A stretch of DNA of 64,000 bases from Alphaproteobacteria bacterium. GTDB lineage: Bacteria > Pseudomonadota > Alphaproteobacteria > DSM-16000 > Inquilinaceae. Positions 1 through 9,078 of this stretch are shown piece after piece. The stretch spans positions 62,001 to 126,000 of the forward strand of contig JANQSN010000029.1 in the NCBI GenBank assembly GCA_028284045.1, read 5' to 3'. Both the position numbers and the translations under genes were made by a program. A model generated the notes under the pieces. It did no database searches. It saw only the letters and a program-made list of their open reading frames with translations, and was not told where the DNA came from. How positions within the stretch are numbered: the first letter of the stretch is position 1; every line of letters starts with the position of its first letter.

Positions 1-781
1 CGCGGGTCGAAACGATCTCGCCCTGCACGAGGAAGGCGTCGGCGACGGCGATCGCCTGTTCCAACAGCCCGCCGGGATTGTTGCGCAGATCGAGCACCAA
101 GCCGCGCAGATTGCCGTCGACATCCGCCGTCAGGGCCTCCACCGCCGCTTCCAGCCCGACTTCCGTCTGCTCGGTGAAGCTGGTGATCCGGACATAGCCG
201 ATATTGTGGTCCAGCGGTTCGTGCCGGACGGAGCGGATGCGGATGATGTCGCGGGTGATCACGACATCGAAGGGATCCGCGTCCTCGCGCAGGATGGTCA
301 GGGTGATGTCGGTGCCGACCTCGCCGCGCATGCGGTCAACCGCCTCGCTCAAGGTCAGACCCAGAACCTGCTCGCCGTCGAGATGGGTGATGTAGTCGCC
401 CGACTGCAACCCGGCCTGAGAGGCCGGCGTCTCGTCGATCGGCGAGACCACCTTGACCAGTCCGTTCTCCATGGTGACTTCGATGCCCAGCCCGCCGAAT
501 GCGCCGCGGGTCTGCACCTGCATGTCCTCGAAGTTCTCCGGCGGCAGATAGGTCGAATGGGGATCGAGCGAGGTCAGCATGCCGGAGATCGCCGCCTCGA
601 TCAGGTCCTCGTCGGTGACTTCCTCGACATACTCCGAGCGCACCCGCTCGAACACATCGCCGAACAGGTCGAGTTGGCGATAGGTCTCGCCGCGATCGTC
701 GGCCGCCGCGCCGAACATGAACAGGCCTGCCGCGATACCGGCGAAACCCCCGAGTACGATCGCAAGCGCACGGTAATGCAT
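1..781 (-). CDS. ctpA: C-terminal processing peptidase (S41), N-terminal part
   Basis: Partial gene: about 260 N-terminal residues are present and the 3' end, with the catalytic Ser/Lys, runs off the left edge. The start MHYRALAIVLGGF gives a hydrophobic signal or anchor segment. It is followed by the S41 helical region (YVEEV, LDPHSTYLPPENF), a PDZ domain (GGLGIEV to VVSPIDETPASQAGL, then GEQVLGLTLSEAV) and the start of the protease fold (LDLRNNPGGLLEQAI). CtpA enzymes trim periplasmic proteins and murein hydrolases in the envelope. The neighbour upstream is the EnvC-like gene on the same strand, the usual alphaproteobacterial pairing. Confidence 0.9.
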   Translation of the reverse strand, partial: MHYRALAIVLGGFAGIAAGLFMFGAAADDRGETYRQLDLFGDVFERVRSEYVEEVTDEDLIEAAISGMLTSLDPHSTYLPPENFEDMQVQTRGAFGGLGIEVTMENGLVKVVSPIDETPASQAGLQSGDYITHLDGEQVLGLTLSEAVDRMRGEVGTDITLTILREDADPFDVVITRDIIRIRSVRHEPLDHNIGYVRITSFTEQTEVGLEAAVEALTADVDGNLRGLVLDLRNNPGGLLEQAIAVADAFLVQGEIVSTR

Positions 782-795
782 AGCGCGGACTTTCC

Positions 796-2304
796 TTATC
801 CTTGCGTCTGGGCAGTCATCAGGCCACGGATCGGATCGACCGGCTGACCGTTCTGTCGAAACTCGAAATAGATCGACAGGGTCTCGGTATCCTGAATTTG
901 CGGCGAAGGCGTGACCGCGATCGGCTCGCCGGCCAGTACCTGCTGTCCGACAACAACATCCAGGCGGCCGGCACCGATGATCACGGAATGATATTCGTCG
1001 GAGTGTACGAGAATCAAGATATCGCCATGGTCCTGAAACGGCCCGGCATACCGCACCTCTCCGTCCAGCGGCGCGACGATCGGGGCGCCGGGATAGGTCT
1101 CGATATCGATCCCCTGGCGCGGCGCGCCGCTGATGTCGGCGTCGTCGAAGCGGCCGACGATATCGCCGCTGGCGGGCAGCAGTACGCCGTCGCGCGAGTC
1201 GGGCAGCGCAATCGTGATGATCTCCCAACCGGCATCATCGGCCGACCCCGGCAAGGAGGCGTCCGCGCCGGCCGGGGCGTCCGTCCGGGGCGGTACCGCG
1301 CCGCCTAGGAAGGCCGGCACCGGCGGCGGGGCGGCGGCGGCCAGCACCTCCGGCGGGACCGCGCCCGGCGCCTCCTCCCCCAGCCGGCGGGCGCGGGCGC
1401 GGGCCGTCTCCAGCTCGGCCAACAGGCCGCGCAGCGTCTCCGTGCGCATCGCCGCCGCCACGCTTTCCGCCGCCAGGCGGGCATGCTCGGCACTCGCCTC
1501 GGCGAAGCGGCCTTCGCGCTCGCGGCGCAGCCGGTCGAGCGCGGCGATCTGCTCATCCAGGTCGCGGCGCAGCGCCTCCGCGGTCGCCCGCTCCTGGCCG
1601 AGTTGCTGGCGCAGCGCCGACAGTTCCACCAGCCGGTCTTCCAGCCGCGCCGCCGCCGTCTCCAACGCCGGCACGGCGGCCCGCAGCAACAGGGCGGCCC
1701 GCACGGTGTCGACCGGGGCGTCGGGCCGGGTCAGCATCGCTTCTCGCGGGACGCGGCCGAGGCGCTGCAGCGCCGCCACCAGCCGGCCGAGCTGCGCACG
1801 TTCGTCGACCAGGGCGGCCTCCGCCGCCGCGGCGTCGGCCGCAAGCGCCGACAGGCGGTCGTCGACCGCCCGCAGGCCGTCATGCTGCGCCATGATGGCC
1901 AGGGCGGCGTCGACCATGCGGCGCTGCAGCGCGCGCATCGCCCGGGCATGCTCATCGGCCTCGGCGCGGGCGGTGTCCGCCCCCTCCACCGCGCTCTGCT
2001 CCAGCGCCCTGAGGCGGCGGATCTCCCGGGCAACGGTCTCGGTGTCGGCTGCGATCCCGGCGCCGGCCCCATCGCCGACGGCAGTCGCCGGCGGCGCCGG
2101 CGGCAGGCCGCCAGCGGCGTCCGCGGCGGCCGGCGGGGGCGCACCCCCAGGCACCAGCACATCAGCCACCTGCACGGCCCCCGGATCGGCGGGCTGATCG
2201 GCGGGCTGATCGGCCCAGGACGGGGTCGCCACCAGCCAGCCGGTCGCGGCGAGGGCCGCAACCCCCAGACGGGTCGGCCGTCGGCCTTGGACCGGACGGC
2301 GCAT
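796..2304 (-). CDS. envC: EnvC-like murein hydrolase activator
   Basis: The 502-residue product has an N-terminal signal segment ending near ATPSWADQPADQ, a long Ala/Arg/Glu-rich coiled coil (about residues 80-310) and a C-terminal LytM (M23) domain. In the LytM domain the metal-ligand His expected in HxGxDI is replaced (RQGIDIETYPGAP), and the last motif reads IYFEFRQNG. This fits non-catalytic EnvC-type activators of amidases acting in the periplasm at division, not an active endopeptidase. It lies 22 bp downstream of gpmI and 14 bp before ctpA, so the three are probably co-transcribed. Start ATG at 2304. Confidence 0.85.
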   Translation of the reverse strand: MRRPVQGRRPTRLGVAALAATGWLVATPSWADQPADQPADPGAVQVADVLVPGGAPPPAAADAAGGLPPAPPATAVGDGAGAGIAADTETVAREIRRLRALEQSAVEGADTARAEADEHARAMRALQRRMVDAALAIMAQHDGLRAVDDRLSALAADAAAAEAALVDERAQLGRLVAALQRLGRVPREAMLTRPDAPVDTVRAALLLRAAVPALETAAARLEDRLVELSALRQQLGQERATAEALRRDLDEQIAALDRLRREREGRFAEASAEHARLAAESVAAAMRTETLRGLLAELETARARARRLGEEAPGAVPPEVLAAAAPPPVPAFLGGAVPPRTDAPAGADASLPGSADDAGWEIITIALPDSRDGVLLPASGDIVGRFDDADISGAPRQGIDIETYPGAPIVAPLDGEVRYAGPFQDHGDILILVHSDEYHSVIIGAGRLDVVVGQQVLAGEPIAVTPSPQIQDTETLSIYFEFRQNGQPVDPIRGLMTAQTQG

Positions 2305-2326
2305 CAGCGCCCTGCCCGGCCCCGCC

Positions 2327-3880
2327 TCATTCGGCGGCAGCCCGCTGGTCGCGGCCCTCGATCAGCGACCGGCCGCTCATCTCCGCCGGCTGCGCCAGCC
2401 CCATCAGCTCCAGCAAGGTCGGCGCCACGTCCGACAGCCGGCCGCTGCGCAGGCGCACCTTCTCCGGACCGTTGACCAGCAGCACCGGCACCGGGTTGGT
2501 GGTGTGTGCGGTGTGCGGCCCTTTGGTCTCGGGATCCCACATCATCTCGCAATTGCCGTGGTCGGCGGTCAGGATCATCACCCCGCCCTGGCGTTCCAGC
2601 GCGGCGGAGAGTTGGGCCACGCCGTCGTCGACGGTCTCCACGGCCTTGATCGCGGCCGATAGGTCGCCGGTATGGCCGACCATGTCCGGGTTGGCGAAGT
2701 TGATGACGATAAGGTCGTACTTGGCGCTGTCGACCGCCTCGACGAGGTGCCGGGTCACCTCCGGCGCCGACATCTCCGGCTGCAGGTCGTAGGTCGCCAC
2801 CTTCGGCGACGGCACCATGATCCGGTCCTCGCCGGGAAACTGCGTCTCCTCGCCGCCGTTCAGGAAGAAGGTGACGTGGGGGTACTTCTCCGTCTCCGCC
2901 ATGCGGAGCTGCGTGCGGCCGGCATCGGCCACGACCTCGCCGAGCACGCGGGTCAGCACCTTCGGCGGGAAGATGGCGCTGAGGAAACGGTTCAGCGCGT
3001 CGGAGTACTCGACCATGCCGCAGGCATCGGCCAGCGCGGGCATGCGGCGGGCGAACCCGTCGAAGCCCGGATCGAGCAGCGCCGCCAGGAACTGTCGGGC
3101 GCGATCGGCCCGGAAATTCACGAACAGCACACCGTCGTCACCGCCCATGCCGGCATAGTCGCCGACCACCGTCGGGGCGATGAACTCGTCGCCGGCATCG
3201 GCGTCATAGGAGGCGCGGATCGCCGCCAGCGCGTCGGGCGCCGTCTCGCCCTTGCCCTCGACGACGGCGTTGTAGGCGCGCTCCACCCGCTCCCACCGCT
3301 TATCGCGGTCCATGGCGTAGTAGCGGCCAACCACGGTGGCGACCCGCCAACCGGCGACGTCCGACAGGCTGTCGAGGAACACGCCCACCGACCGCAACGC
3401 ATCGCGGGGCGGCACGTCGCGGCCGTCGGTGAACAGATGCAGGGCCACCGGCACCCCGGCCGCGGCCACCGTGCGGGCCAGCGCTGCCATATGGGTGTCC
3501 TGGGAGTGCACGCCGCCGGGCGAGCACAGGCCCATGACGTGGCAGGTGCCGCCGCTGGCCTTCAGCTTGGCGATGTGCTGGGCCAGCGCCTCGGCCTTGG
3601 CGAGTTCGCCGTCGGCCACCGAGCGGTCGATCTTCAACAGGTCCTGCAGCACGACGCGGCCGGCGCCGAGGTTCATGTGCCCGACCTCGGAATTGCCGAT
3701 CTGGCCGGCGGGCAGACCGACATCTTCGCCCGACGCGTCCAGGAAGGCCCGCGGACACGACTGCCACAGCCGATCGAAGGTCGGCGTGCGCGCCAGGCGG
3801 ACGGCGTTCATCTCCTCCGCCTCGCGCCAGCCCCAGCCGTCCATGACGCACAGCACCACAGGTCTCTGCGGTTCGCTCAT
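2327..3880 (-). CDS. gpmI: 2,3-bisphosphoglycerate-independent phosphoglycerate mutase
   Basis: Interconverts 3- and 2-phosphoglycerate in the cytosol using two Mn ions. The 517-residue length is usual for GpmI. Visible motifs are VMDGWGW near the N-terminus, the catalytic serine in GQIGNSEVGHMNLGAGR, the metal-binding TADHGNCE and a GPHTAHTTNPVPVL tail. I chose ATG 3880 (MSEPQRPVVLC) because the family begins there and GGGAG precedes it; the reading frame stays open about 80 bp further upstream without homology. It sits in the rlmH-gpmI-envC-ctpA order common in alphaproteobacteria. Confidence 0.95.
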   Translation of the reverse strand: MSEPQRPVVLCVMDGWGWREAEEMNAVRLARTPTFDRLWQSCPRAFLDASGEDVGLPAGQIGNSEVGHMNLGAGRVVLQDLLKIDRSVADGELAKAEALAQHIAKLKASGGTCHVMGLCSPGGVHSQDTHMAALARTVAAAGVPVALHLFTDGRDVPPRDALRSVGVFLDSLSDVAGWRVATVVGRYYAMDRDKRWERVERAYNAVVEGKGETAPDALAAIRASYDADAGDEFIAPTVVGDYAGMGGDDGVLFVNFRADRARQFLAALLDPGFDGFARRMPALADACGMVEYSDALNRFLSAIFPPKVLTRVLGEVVADAGRTQLRMAETEKYPHVTFFLNGGEETQFPGEDRIMVPSPKVATYDLQPEMSAPEVTRHLVEAVDSAKYDLIVINFANPDMVGHTGDLSAAIKAVETVDDGVAQLSAALERQGGVMILTADHGNCEMMWDPETKGPHTAHTTNPVPVLLVNGPEKVRLRSGRLSDVAPTLLELMGLAQPAEMSGRSLIEGRDQRAAAE

Positions 3881-4028
3881 CGGATGTCGCTCCCGTCTCT
3901 TCCCCACCGCGGACGGCCGCCCGTCCGGCCGCGTGGACTGTGGCGCAGCACCGCGCCGCACTCAAGCTGCCTGTCGTCCGGAACGGCTATCTGGCCAGCC
4001 CAGGGGCTGCGGCCGTCGGGTTGGGGCT

Positions 4029-5330
4029 TCAGACCGTGGAGCCGACCGGGTCGCGGGCACCGGTGGTCAGAGCGACCGCCTCCGCATCGCAGGGGAAGCG
4101 GGCGGTTACCCGCGTGCCCTCACCCGGCGTGCTTTCGATGGTGATGGCGCCGCCGTGCAGCGTGACCAGGTTGTTCACCAGCGCCAAGCCGAGCCCGATG
4201 CCCTGATGGGTATCGTCGAAGCGGTTGTCCGCCCGTTCGAAGGGACGGAACAGGCGATCGATCTGCTCCTGGTCCATGCCGACACCCCTGTCCTCGACGG
4301 TGATGGACACGCTGCCGTCGGGCAAATGCTGCCCGTGCACCGAGACGGCACCGTTGGGGTGGGAGTACTTGACCGCGTTGCTGAGCAGGTTGAACAGGAT
4401 CTGCTTGAGCGCCCGGTCATCGGCCAGGATCCGCAGCGCCGGGGGATCGGCGCTCACCGAGATGACGATGCCGCGCTTGTGCGCCATGGTCATCACCATC
4501 CGCACCGCATGGTTCAGCGCCGCTTCGACATTCAGCCATTCGACCTCGATGGCCATGCGGTGGGCGGCGATCTTGGCCATGTCGAGGACGTCGTTGATCA
4601 GGCTCAGCAGGTGGCGGCCGCAATCGTGCACGTCGGCGGCATACTCGACATAGGTGCCGCTGCCGAGTGGTCCGAAGAGCTGGTCCTTCATGATCTCCGA
4701 GAAGCCGATGATGGCATTCAACGGCGTGCGCAGTTCGTGGCTCATCGCCGCCAGGAAGTTGGTCTTGGCGGCGCTCTCGCGACGCGCCATCGCTGCCTCG
4801 CGCCGGGATTCCGCCAAGGCGCGGTCCAGGAGGGCCTGGCGGCGCACGGCAGCGAGCTGAAGCTGCAGGACATCGACCAGGCCCAGCGCCACCGGGTCGA
4901 GCACAGGGTCACCGCCTGGCGAACCGGGCTGGTCATCCATCAGCACCAGCAGCCCGGCGACACGGTCGTCGGCGTCGGTGATCGCCCGCACCAGGGTCAC
5001 GACGAGGGGCTGCGGCGGCGCCTCCATCGGCGCTTCCGGCGGCGACCGGGCGCCGCTCCCCGACGCCGGCAAGAGATGCTGCGGGTCGTTGAACAGCGCC
5101 GGCGACAGGCTCCGGCCGCCGACGAAGGTGCCGGCCGCCGGGCCGCCGGCGACGATGAGCTTGCGCTCCTTGGGATGCACCAGCAAGGCTGCGGCGACAC
5201 CCGTCAAGGCGGCCAGCGCCGACAGGACACTCGCCGCGCCGGGCGGTACCTGCCGGTCAACCGGGCTGTCGCCAGCGCCGCGGGGTGGGCGTCCCTTCCC
5301 GACGGGCTTGTCCACGACCGTCCCGCTCAT
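4029..5330 (-). CDS. Sensor histidine kinase (HisKA/HATPase)
   Basis: A 433-residue kinase without clear transmembrane helices. The N-terminal 180 residues look like a GAF-type input domain (PKERKLIVAGG, VRAITDADDRVAGLLVLMDD). They are followed by a helix leading into the H-box MSHELRTPLNAIIGFSEIM, an N-box DDRALKQILFNLLSNAVKYS, G1 VEDRGVGMD and G2 GIGLGLALVNNL. All catalytic motifs look intact, so it should autophosphorylate. No response regulator is adjacent; it interrupts the rlmH-gpmI interval. ATG 5330 (MSGTVVDKP) is preferred over an upstream start with an Arg/Gly-rich, non-conserved extension. Confidence 0.85.
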   Translation of the reverse strand: MSGTVVDKPVGKGRPPRGAGDSPVDRQVPPGAASVLSALAALTGVAAALLVHPKERKLIVAGGPAAGTFVGGRSLSPALFNDPQHLLPASGSGARSPPEAPMEAPPQPLVVTLVRAITDADDRVAGLLVLMDDQPGSPGGDPVLDPVALGLVDVLQLQLAAVRRQALLDRALAESRREAAMARRESAAKTNFLAAMSHELRTPLNAIIGFSEIMKDQLFGPLGSGTYVEYAADVHDCGRHLLSLINDVLDMAKIAAHRMAIEVEWLNVEAALNHAVRMVMTMAHKRGIVISVSADPPALRILADDRALKQILFNLLSNAVKYSHPNGAVSVHGQHLPDGSVSITVEDRGVGMDQEQIDRLFRPFERADNRFDDTHQGIGLGLALVNNLVTLHGGAITIESTPGEGTRVTARFPCDAEAVALTTGARDPVGSTV

Positions 5331-5518
5331 CCCCGCCTCCCGCAGGGCAGATCCACCGCGCACCCATCGGCCAGCGCGCCGGCCACCGTCCGCGTCCCCT
5401 TCGCCGCCACACTCGCCGAGGGTGTGGCTTCCGTCGTCCCGCCGCGGGAGACGGCACCGCCCGCCGGACGGCAACTATGGATCGGGTTCGCCTCGATCGG
5501 CCTTACCCCCCTGCCGGA

Positions 5519-6049
5519 TCATTGATCGCCGACCGGATCGCGGTCCAGGCGATGGTAGGGATGACCCGTCACGATCGCGTAGGCTCGCCAAAGCTGCTCG
5601 GCGAGCAAAACGCGCACCAAAGCATGGGGCCATGTCATCGGGCCGAAAGCAAGACAAGCGTGTGCCGCGCGTGTGACGGCGGGGCCATGCCCCTCCGCCC
5701 CGCCGATGGCGAAGGTCACGGTCCCCTCCGCCTCGCGCCAAGCTTGCAGGCGCGCGGCGAAGGCCTCGCTTGTCAAACAATCGCCTGCGGGGTCGAGACT
5801 GACCAGCACGCCGCCCGCCGGCGCGGCCGCCAACAGCCGCTCCGCCTCGCGGGCCGCGCGCGCCGCGCCGGTCGGCGCGTTGGCAACCTCCACCTCATGC
5901 TCGCCTACCGACCAGCCGATTCGATCGAGATAATCGTCGATCAGGCTGCGAATCGGCCCGGCTCTCAGCCGTCCGACGGCGAGGATGACGATCTCCGCGC
6001 GCGACCGATCCGGCCGGCGCCGCCGAGCGCGCGCGCCCGTCGGCCTCAA
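5519..6049 (-). CDS. rlmH: 23S rRNA pseudouridine-1915 N3-methyltransferase
   Basis: SPOUT-class methyltransferase that modifies position 1915 of 23S rRNA in the 70S ribosome. Recognisable features are VSLDPAGDCLTSEAFA, the SAM-knot sequence FAIGGAEGHG and the family-typical C-terminal segment LLAEQLWRAYAIVTGHPYHR. The 176 residues are about 15-20 longer than usual, because the start that overlaps the rsfS stop codon (ATGA) adds an Arg-rich stretch before AEIVILAVGRL. The 4-bp overlap with rsfS indicates translational coupling. Confidence 0.92.
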   Translation of the reverse strand: MRPTGARARRRRPDRSRAEIVILAVGRLRAGPIRSLIDDYLDRIGWSVGEHEVEVANAPTGAARAAREAERLLAAAPAGGVLVSLDPAGDCLTSEAFAARLQAWREAEGTVTFAIGGAEGHGPAVTRAAHACLAFGPMTWPHALVRVLLAEQLWRAYAIVTGHPYHRLDRDPVGDQ

Positions 6050-6402
6050 GCCGGCCAGTCGGAAACCGCCTCGACCACCGGGCGCGCGGCTGCGGGCGCG
6101 TCATAGCCCCACATCTTCTCAAGGTCGTAGAAGGCCCGCACCTCCGGCCGGAACAGATGCACGATGACATCGCCGGCATCGATCAGGACCCAGTCGGCGG
6201 CGGCCCGGCCCTCTGCGAAGACCGGCCGTACGCCCGCGGCATGCAGGGCTTCGATCAGCTTGTCCGCCATGGCGGCGACGTGGCGGGCGCTCTGTCCGGT
6301 GGCGATCACCATGTGGTCGGCAAGCGTCGACTTGCCGTCCAGGTCGATCACCACGGGGTCGCCGGCCTTGTGGTCCTCCAGCGAGGACGTCACGATCTGC
6401 AC
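6046..6402 (-). CDS. rsfS: Ribosomal silencing factor RsfS
   Basis: RsfS binds uL14 on the large subunit and blocks subunit joining in stationary phase or starvation. The fold signature is clear: GDPVVIDLDGKSTLADHMVIATG, ADKLIEALHAAGVRPVFAEG, DWVLIDAGDVIVHLFRPEVRAFYDLEKMW. The annotated GTG start at 6402 probably truncates the N-terminus. The frame remains open and family-like upstream (ERLPRPLVQIV) back to an ATA codon at 6478-6480, which is preceded by a strong GAGGGGAG Shine-Dalgarno-like sequence. No ATG, GTG or TTG lies in that extension. Confidence 0.9.
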   Translation of the reverse strand: MQIVTSSLEDHKAGDPVVIDLDGKSTLADHMVIATGQSARHVAAMADKLIEALHAAGVRPVFAEGRAAADWVLIDAGDVIVHLFRPEVRAFYDLEKMWGYDAPAAARPVVEAVSDWPA

Positions 6403-6588
6403 GAGCGGCCGGGGCAGGCGCTCAGCGAACCCCGGATCGGCCGCCTCCGACTCCGCGGAGGCGAGAGTGTCGGTGCGTATGGTGCTCCCCTCATCGCACT
6501 GGGAGACGGACCGGGCAACGCGCAGATGCGGGACGACGCCGGCCGTCTCGGTTGGATCCCGACGCCTCCGGCCGGCCCCCCATACCGC

Positions 6589-7170
6589 CTACCCGCGCCC
6601 CGATCCGTTCTCCCCGTCGCGCCGGAGCGCGGTGGAGGAGGCCGGGTGCTGGCGCACCGCCAGGAACGTCCAGACGGGCGGCGACCGCCGCCCCAGCTGG
6701 CGAACCCGGCCGACGGTCAAACGCCGGTGCCGAAAGCGCAGCATCAGTGGGGATGTCCCCACTCGAATACCATATGGGGGGCGATCGACCACCGCAACAC
6801 CCGCCCGGCGGCACAATCCGGCCCAGTCCCGCCAGCGCGGCAACTCCACCGCGAGGTCTGCCCCCATCAGCCACACGAAACGGGTGCGCGGGAAGCGCCT
6901 GGCCAGCGCCGCCAGCGTGTCGACGGTGTAGCGGGTCCCGAGCGCCGCCTCGATCCCGGTGACCTGGATCGCCGGATGGCGCACCGCCGCCCGCGCGGCC
7001 GCCAGCCGATCGGCCAACGGGGCCGTCGGCCGGTCGGCCTTCAGCGGGTTCTGCGGACTGACCAGCCACCACACCCGATCGAGGCCGAGTCGGTGCAGCG
7101 CCGCCAGGCTGATATGCAGGTGTCCCGGATGCGGCGGATCGAAGGACCCGCCCAGCAGGCCGACCGTCAA
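6589..7170 (-). CDS. nadD: Nicotinate-nucleotide adenylyltransferase
   Basis: Converts nicotinate mononucleotide plus ATP to deamido-NAD in NAD synthesis. The nucleotidyltransferase motif VGLLGGSFDPPHPGHLHIS, then WWLVSPQNPLK, GTRYTVDTL and FVWLMGADLA are diagnostic. The start is uncertain. TTG 7170 places the motif unusually close to the N-terminus, and conserved-looking sequence (TITPNPRIGRLWDG) extends upstream to a CTG that overlaps the proA stop codon (CTGA, near 7213-7215). It lies between proA and rsfS, the canonical order. Confidence 0.9.
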   Translation of the reverse strand: MTVGLLGGSFDPPHPGHLHISLAALHRLGLDRVWWLVSPQNPLKADRPTAPLADRLAAARAAVRHPAIQVTGIEAALGTRYTVDTLAALARRFPRTRFVWLMGADLAVELPRWRDWAGLCRRAGVAVVDRPPYGIRVGTSPLMLRFRHRRLTVGRVRQLGRRSPPVWTFLAVRQHPASSTALRRDGENGSGRG

Positions 7171-7211
7171 CCCGTCCCAAAGACGCCCGATCCGCGGGTT
7201 CGGCGTGATCG

Positions 7212-8501
7212 TCAGGGGCGCACCTGGCCGGTGCCGCGCACCACATATTTGTAGATGGTCAACTGCTCCGCCCCGACCGGCCCGCGGGCATGCAGGCGGT
7301 CGGTGGAGATGCCGATCTCCGCGCCCATGCCGAACTCGCCGCCGTCGGCGAACTGGGTCGAGGCGTTGGCCAGCACGATGGCGCTGTCGACCCCGGCGAC
7401 GAAGGCGTCGACTGCCACGGTATCCGCCGCCACGATGCTGTCGGTGTGGCGGGAGCCATAGCGGTCGATATGCGCCAGCGCCGCGTCGATCCCGTCGACC
7501 TGACGGATCGACAGGATGGCGTCGAGATACTCCGTCGACCAGTCGGCCTCGTCCGCCGGCAGGACCCGCGGATCGAGCGCGCGGGTCGCGTCGTCGCCGC
7601 GCAGCTCGCAGCCCAGCGCGGCCAGTTCGTCGATCACCAGCGGCAGCAGGCGCGCGGCCGCCGTCCGGTCGACCAACAGCGTCTCCGCCGCGCCGCAGAT
7701 GCTGGTGCGGCGCATCTTGGCGTTGACCGCGATGGCCAGCGCGGCGGCGGGATCGGCACTCTCGTGCAGGTAGACGTGGCAGATGCCGTCCAGATGCTTC
7801 AGCACCGGGATCTGGCTCTCCGCCGCGACGCGGGCGATCAGGGACTTGCCGCCGCGCGGCACGATCAGGTCGACATGCTCGCGCGCCTTCAACAGCGCGC
7901 CGACGCCGGCCCGGTCCGCGGTCGGGATCCGCTGGACGGTCTCCGCGTCCAGCCCGGCGTCGACCAGGGCCGCCTGCAGCGCCTCGACGATGACGCCGGC
8001 GGACCGAAAGCTCTCCGAGCCCGGGCGCAGGATGGTGGCGTTGCCGGCGCGCAGGCACAGCCCCGCGGCATCGGCGGTGACGTTCGGGCGGCTCTCGAAG
8101 ATGATGCCGATCACGCCGATCGGCACGCTGACGCGCGCGATGTCCAGGCCGTTCGGCCGATCCCAGCGGGCCAGCTCCCGGCCCAGCGGGTCGGGCAGGT
8201 CGGCGATCGCCGACAGGCCGTCGGCGACGGCGGCGATCCGCTCCGGCGTCAGCACCAGGCGATCGACGAAGGCGTCGGTGGCGCCGCCGCCCCGCGCCTG
8301 TGCCACGTCCTCGCGGTTGGCCGCCATCAGCCGGTCGGTCGCCGCCTTCAGATGCGCCGCCGCGCGCCGCAGCGCGTCGGTCCGCACCGCCGCCGGGGCC
8401 TGCGCCAGGCGCCGTTGGGCCCGGCGTGCCTGCCGGCCGAGCCGATCCATCATCGCATCGACGGTTTCACCCGCCGTGCCTGCGTCGGGAACCAGGGTCA
8501 T
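7212..8501 (-). CDS. proA: Gamma-glutamyl phosphate reductase
   Basis: NADPH-dependent reduction of gamma-glutamyl phosphate to the semialdehyde in proline synthesis. The 429-residue aldehyde dehydrogenase-fold protein shows IGVIGIIFESRPNVTADAAGLCL, the nucleotide-binding region DLIVPRGGKSLI, HLDGICHVYLHESAD and NAKMRRTSICGAAETLLVD with the catalytic Cys. The start MTLVPDAG is preferred. First gene of the proA-nadD-rsfS-rlmH run; proB would be expected upstream but is not there, because a small lipoprotein gene precedes it. Confidence 0.96.
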   Translation of the reverse strand: MTLVPDAGTAGETVDAMMDRLGRQARRAQRRLAQAPAAVRTDALRRAAAHLKAATDRLMAANREDVAQARGGGATDAFVDRLVLTPERIAAVADGLSAIADLPDPLGRELARWDRPNGLDIARVSVPIGVIGIIFESRPNVTADAAGLCLRAGNATILRPGSESFRSAGVIVEALQAALVDAGLDAETVQRIPTADRAGVGALLKAREHVDLIVPRGGKSLIARVAAESQIPVLKHLDGICHVYLHESADPAAALAIAVNAKMRRTSICGAAETLLVDRTAAARLLPLVIDELAALGCELRGDDATRALDPRVLPADEADWSTEYLDAILSIRQVDGIDAALAHIDRYGSRHTDSIVAADTVAVDAFVAGVDSAIVLANASTQFADGGEFGMGAEIGISTDRLHARGPVGAEQLTIYKYVVRGTGQVRP

Positions 8502-8576
8502 CGCTACTCACCGGCCTGCCAATCACTGCGCCGGGAGTGTGGCCCGAGCCGAGATATCTTGTCCAGAATCCCCGGT

Positions 8577-8897
8577 TCAGGGGCCGGAGAAGACGCAGTC
8601 GCGCAGCTCGCGGCAGCTTCCGCGATAGCTCGGCCGTCCCGGGAACTGAGAATAGACCGGTCCGCGCACCTCGATCAGCGTGCCCGCCGCCCCGGTCACG
8701 GCGCCGACCGGCACCGGGGAGCCGAGCAGGGTCGACTCCAGCGCGCCCTTGGCCGCGCCCACCGCGACCTCCGCGATAGTCGGGTCGCGGAACTCCACCC
8801 GCGTGCCGCAGCCGCCGAGCAGCACGATCACGGCCAAGCCCGGCGCCAACACCGCGCGAAGACGCCTCGATACCGGAACGGGCGGGCCGGCGGGCAT
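8577..8897 (-). CDS. Small putative lipoprotein
   Basis: The 106-residue product starts at ATG 8897. It has a basic N-terminus, a hydrophobic stretch and a lipobox-like LLGGCGT, so it is probably lipidated and membrane-anchored. The mature part is Gly/Ala/Val-rich (EVAVGAAKGALESTLLG, PVGAVTGAAGTLIEVRG) and ends with a pair of cysteines (GSCRELRDCVFSGP) that could form a disulfide. I do not recognise a named family. It lies upstream of proA on the same strand, 75 bp away, and is divergent from the LABN-VOC gene. Confidence 0.65.
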   Translation of the reverse strand: MPAGPPVPVSRRLRAVLAPGLAVIVLLGGCGTRVEFRDPTIAEVAVGAAKGALESTLLGSPVPVGAVTGAAGTLIEVRGPVYSQFPGRPSYRGSCRELRDCVFSGP

Positions 8898-9078
8898 GCC
8901 GGGCTCCTTGAGCGACGGTTGAGGATCCGCGGATCGGACCCAGGGGAGACGGCAGTCTAGCATGCCGCTTCCTGCCGACCGGTTAATGCGCCGGCGCGAT
9001 AGTGGTTGCGGATCGGCGCGGTCGGCGGCTATGGCGGGGCGCCGCTTAACCTCTTCATCTTCCGCGAGTCGCCTGCCC

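Noticed and set aside
206-847. 213-codon plus-strand frame at the left edge
   Set aside because: Antisense to ctpA, whose PDZ and peptidase motifs are clear on the minus strand.
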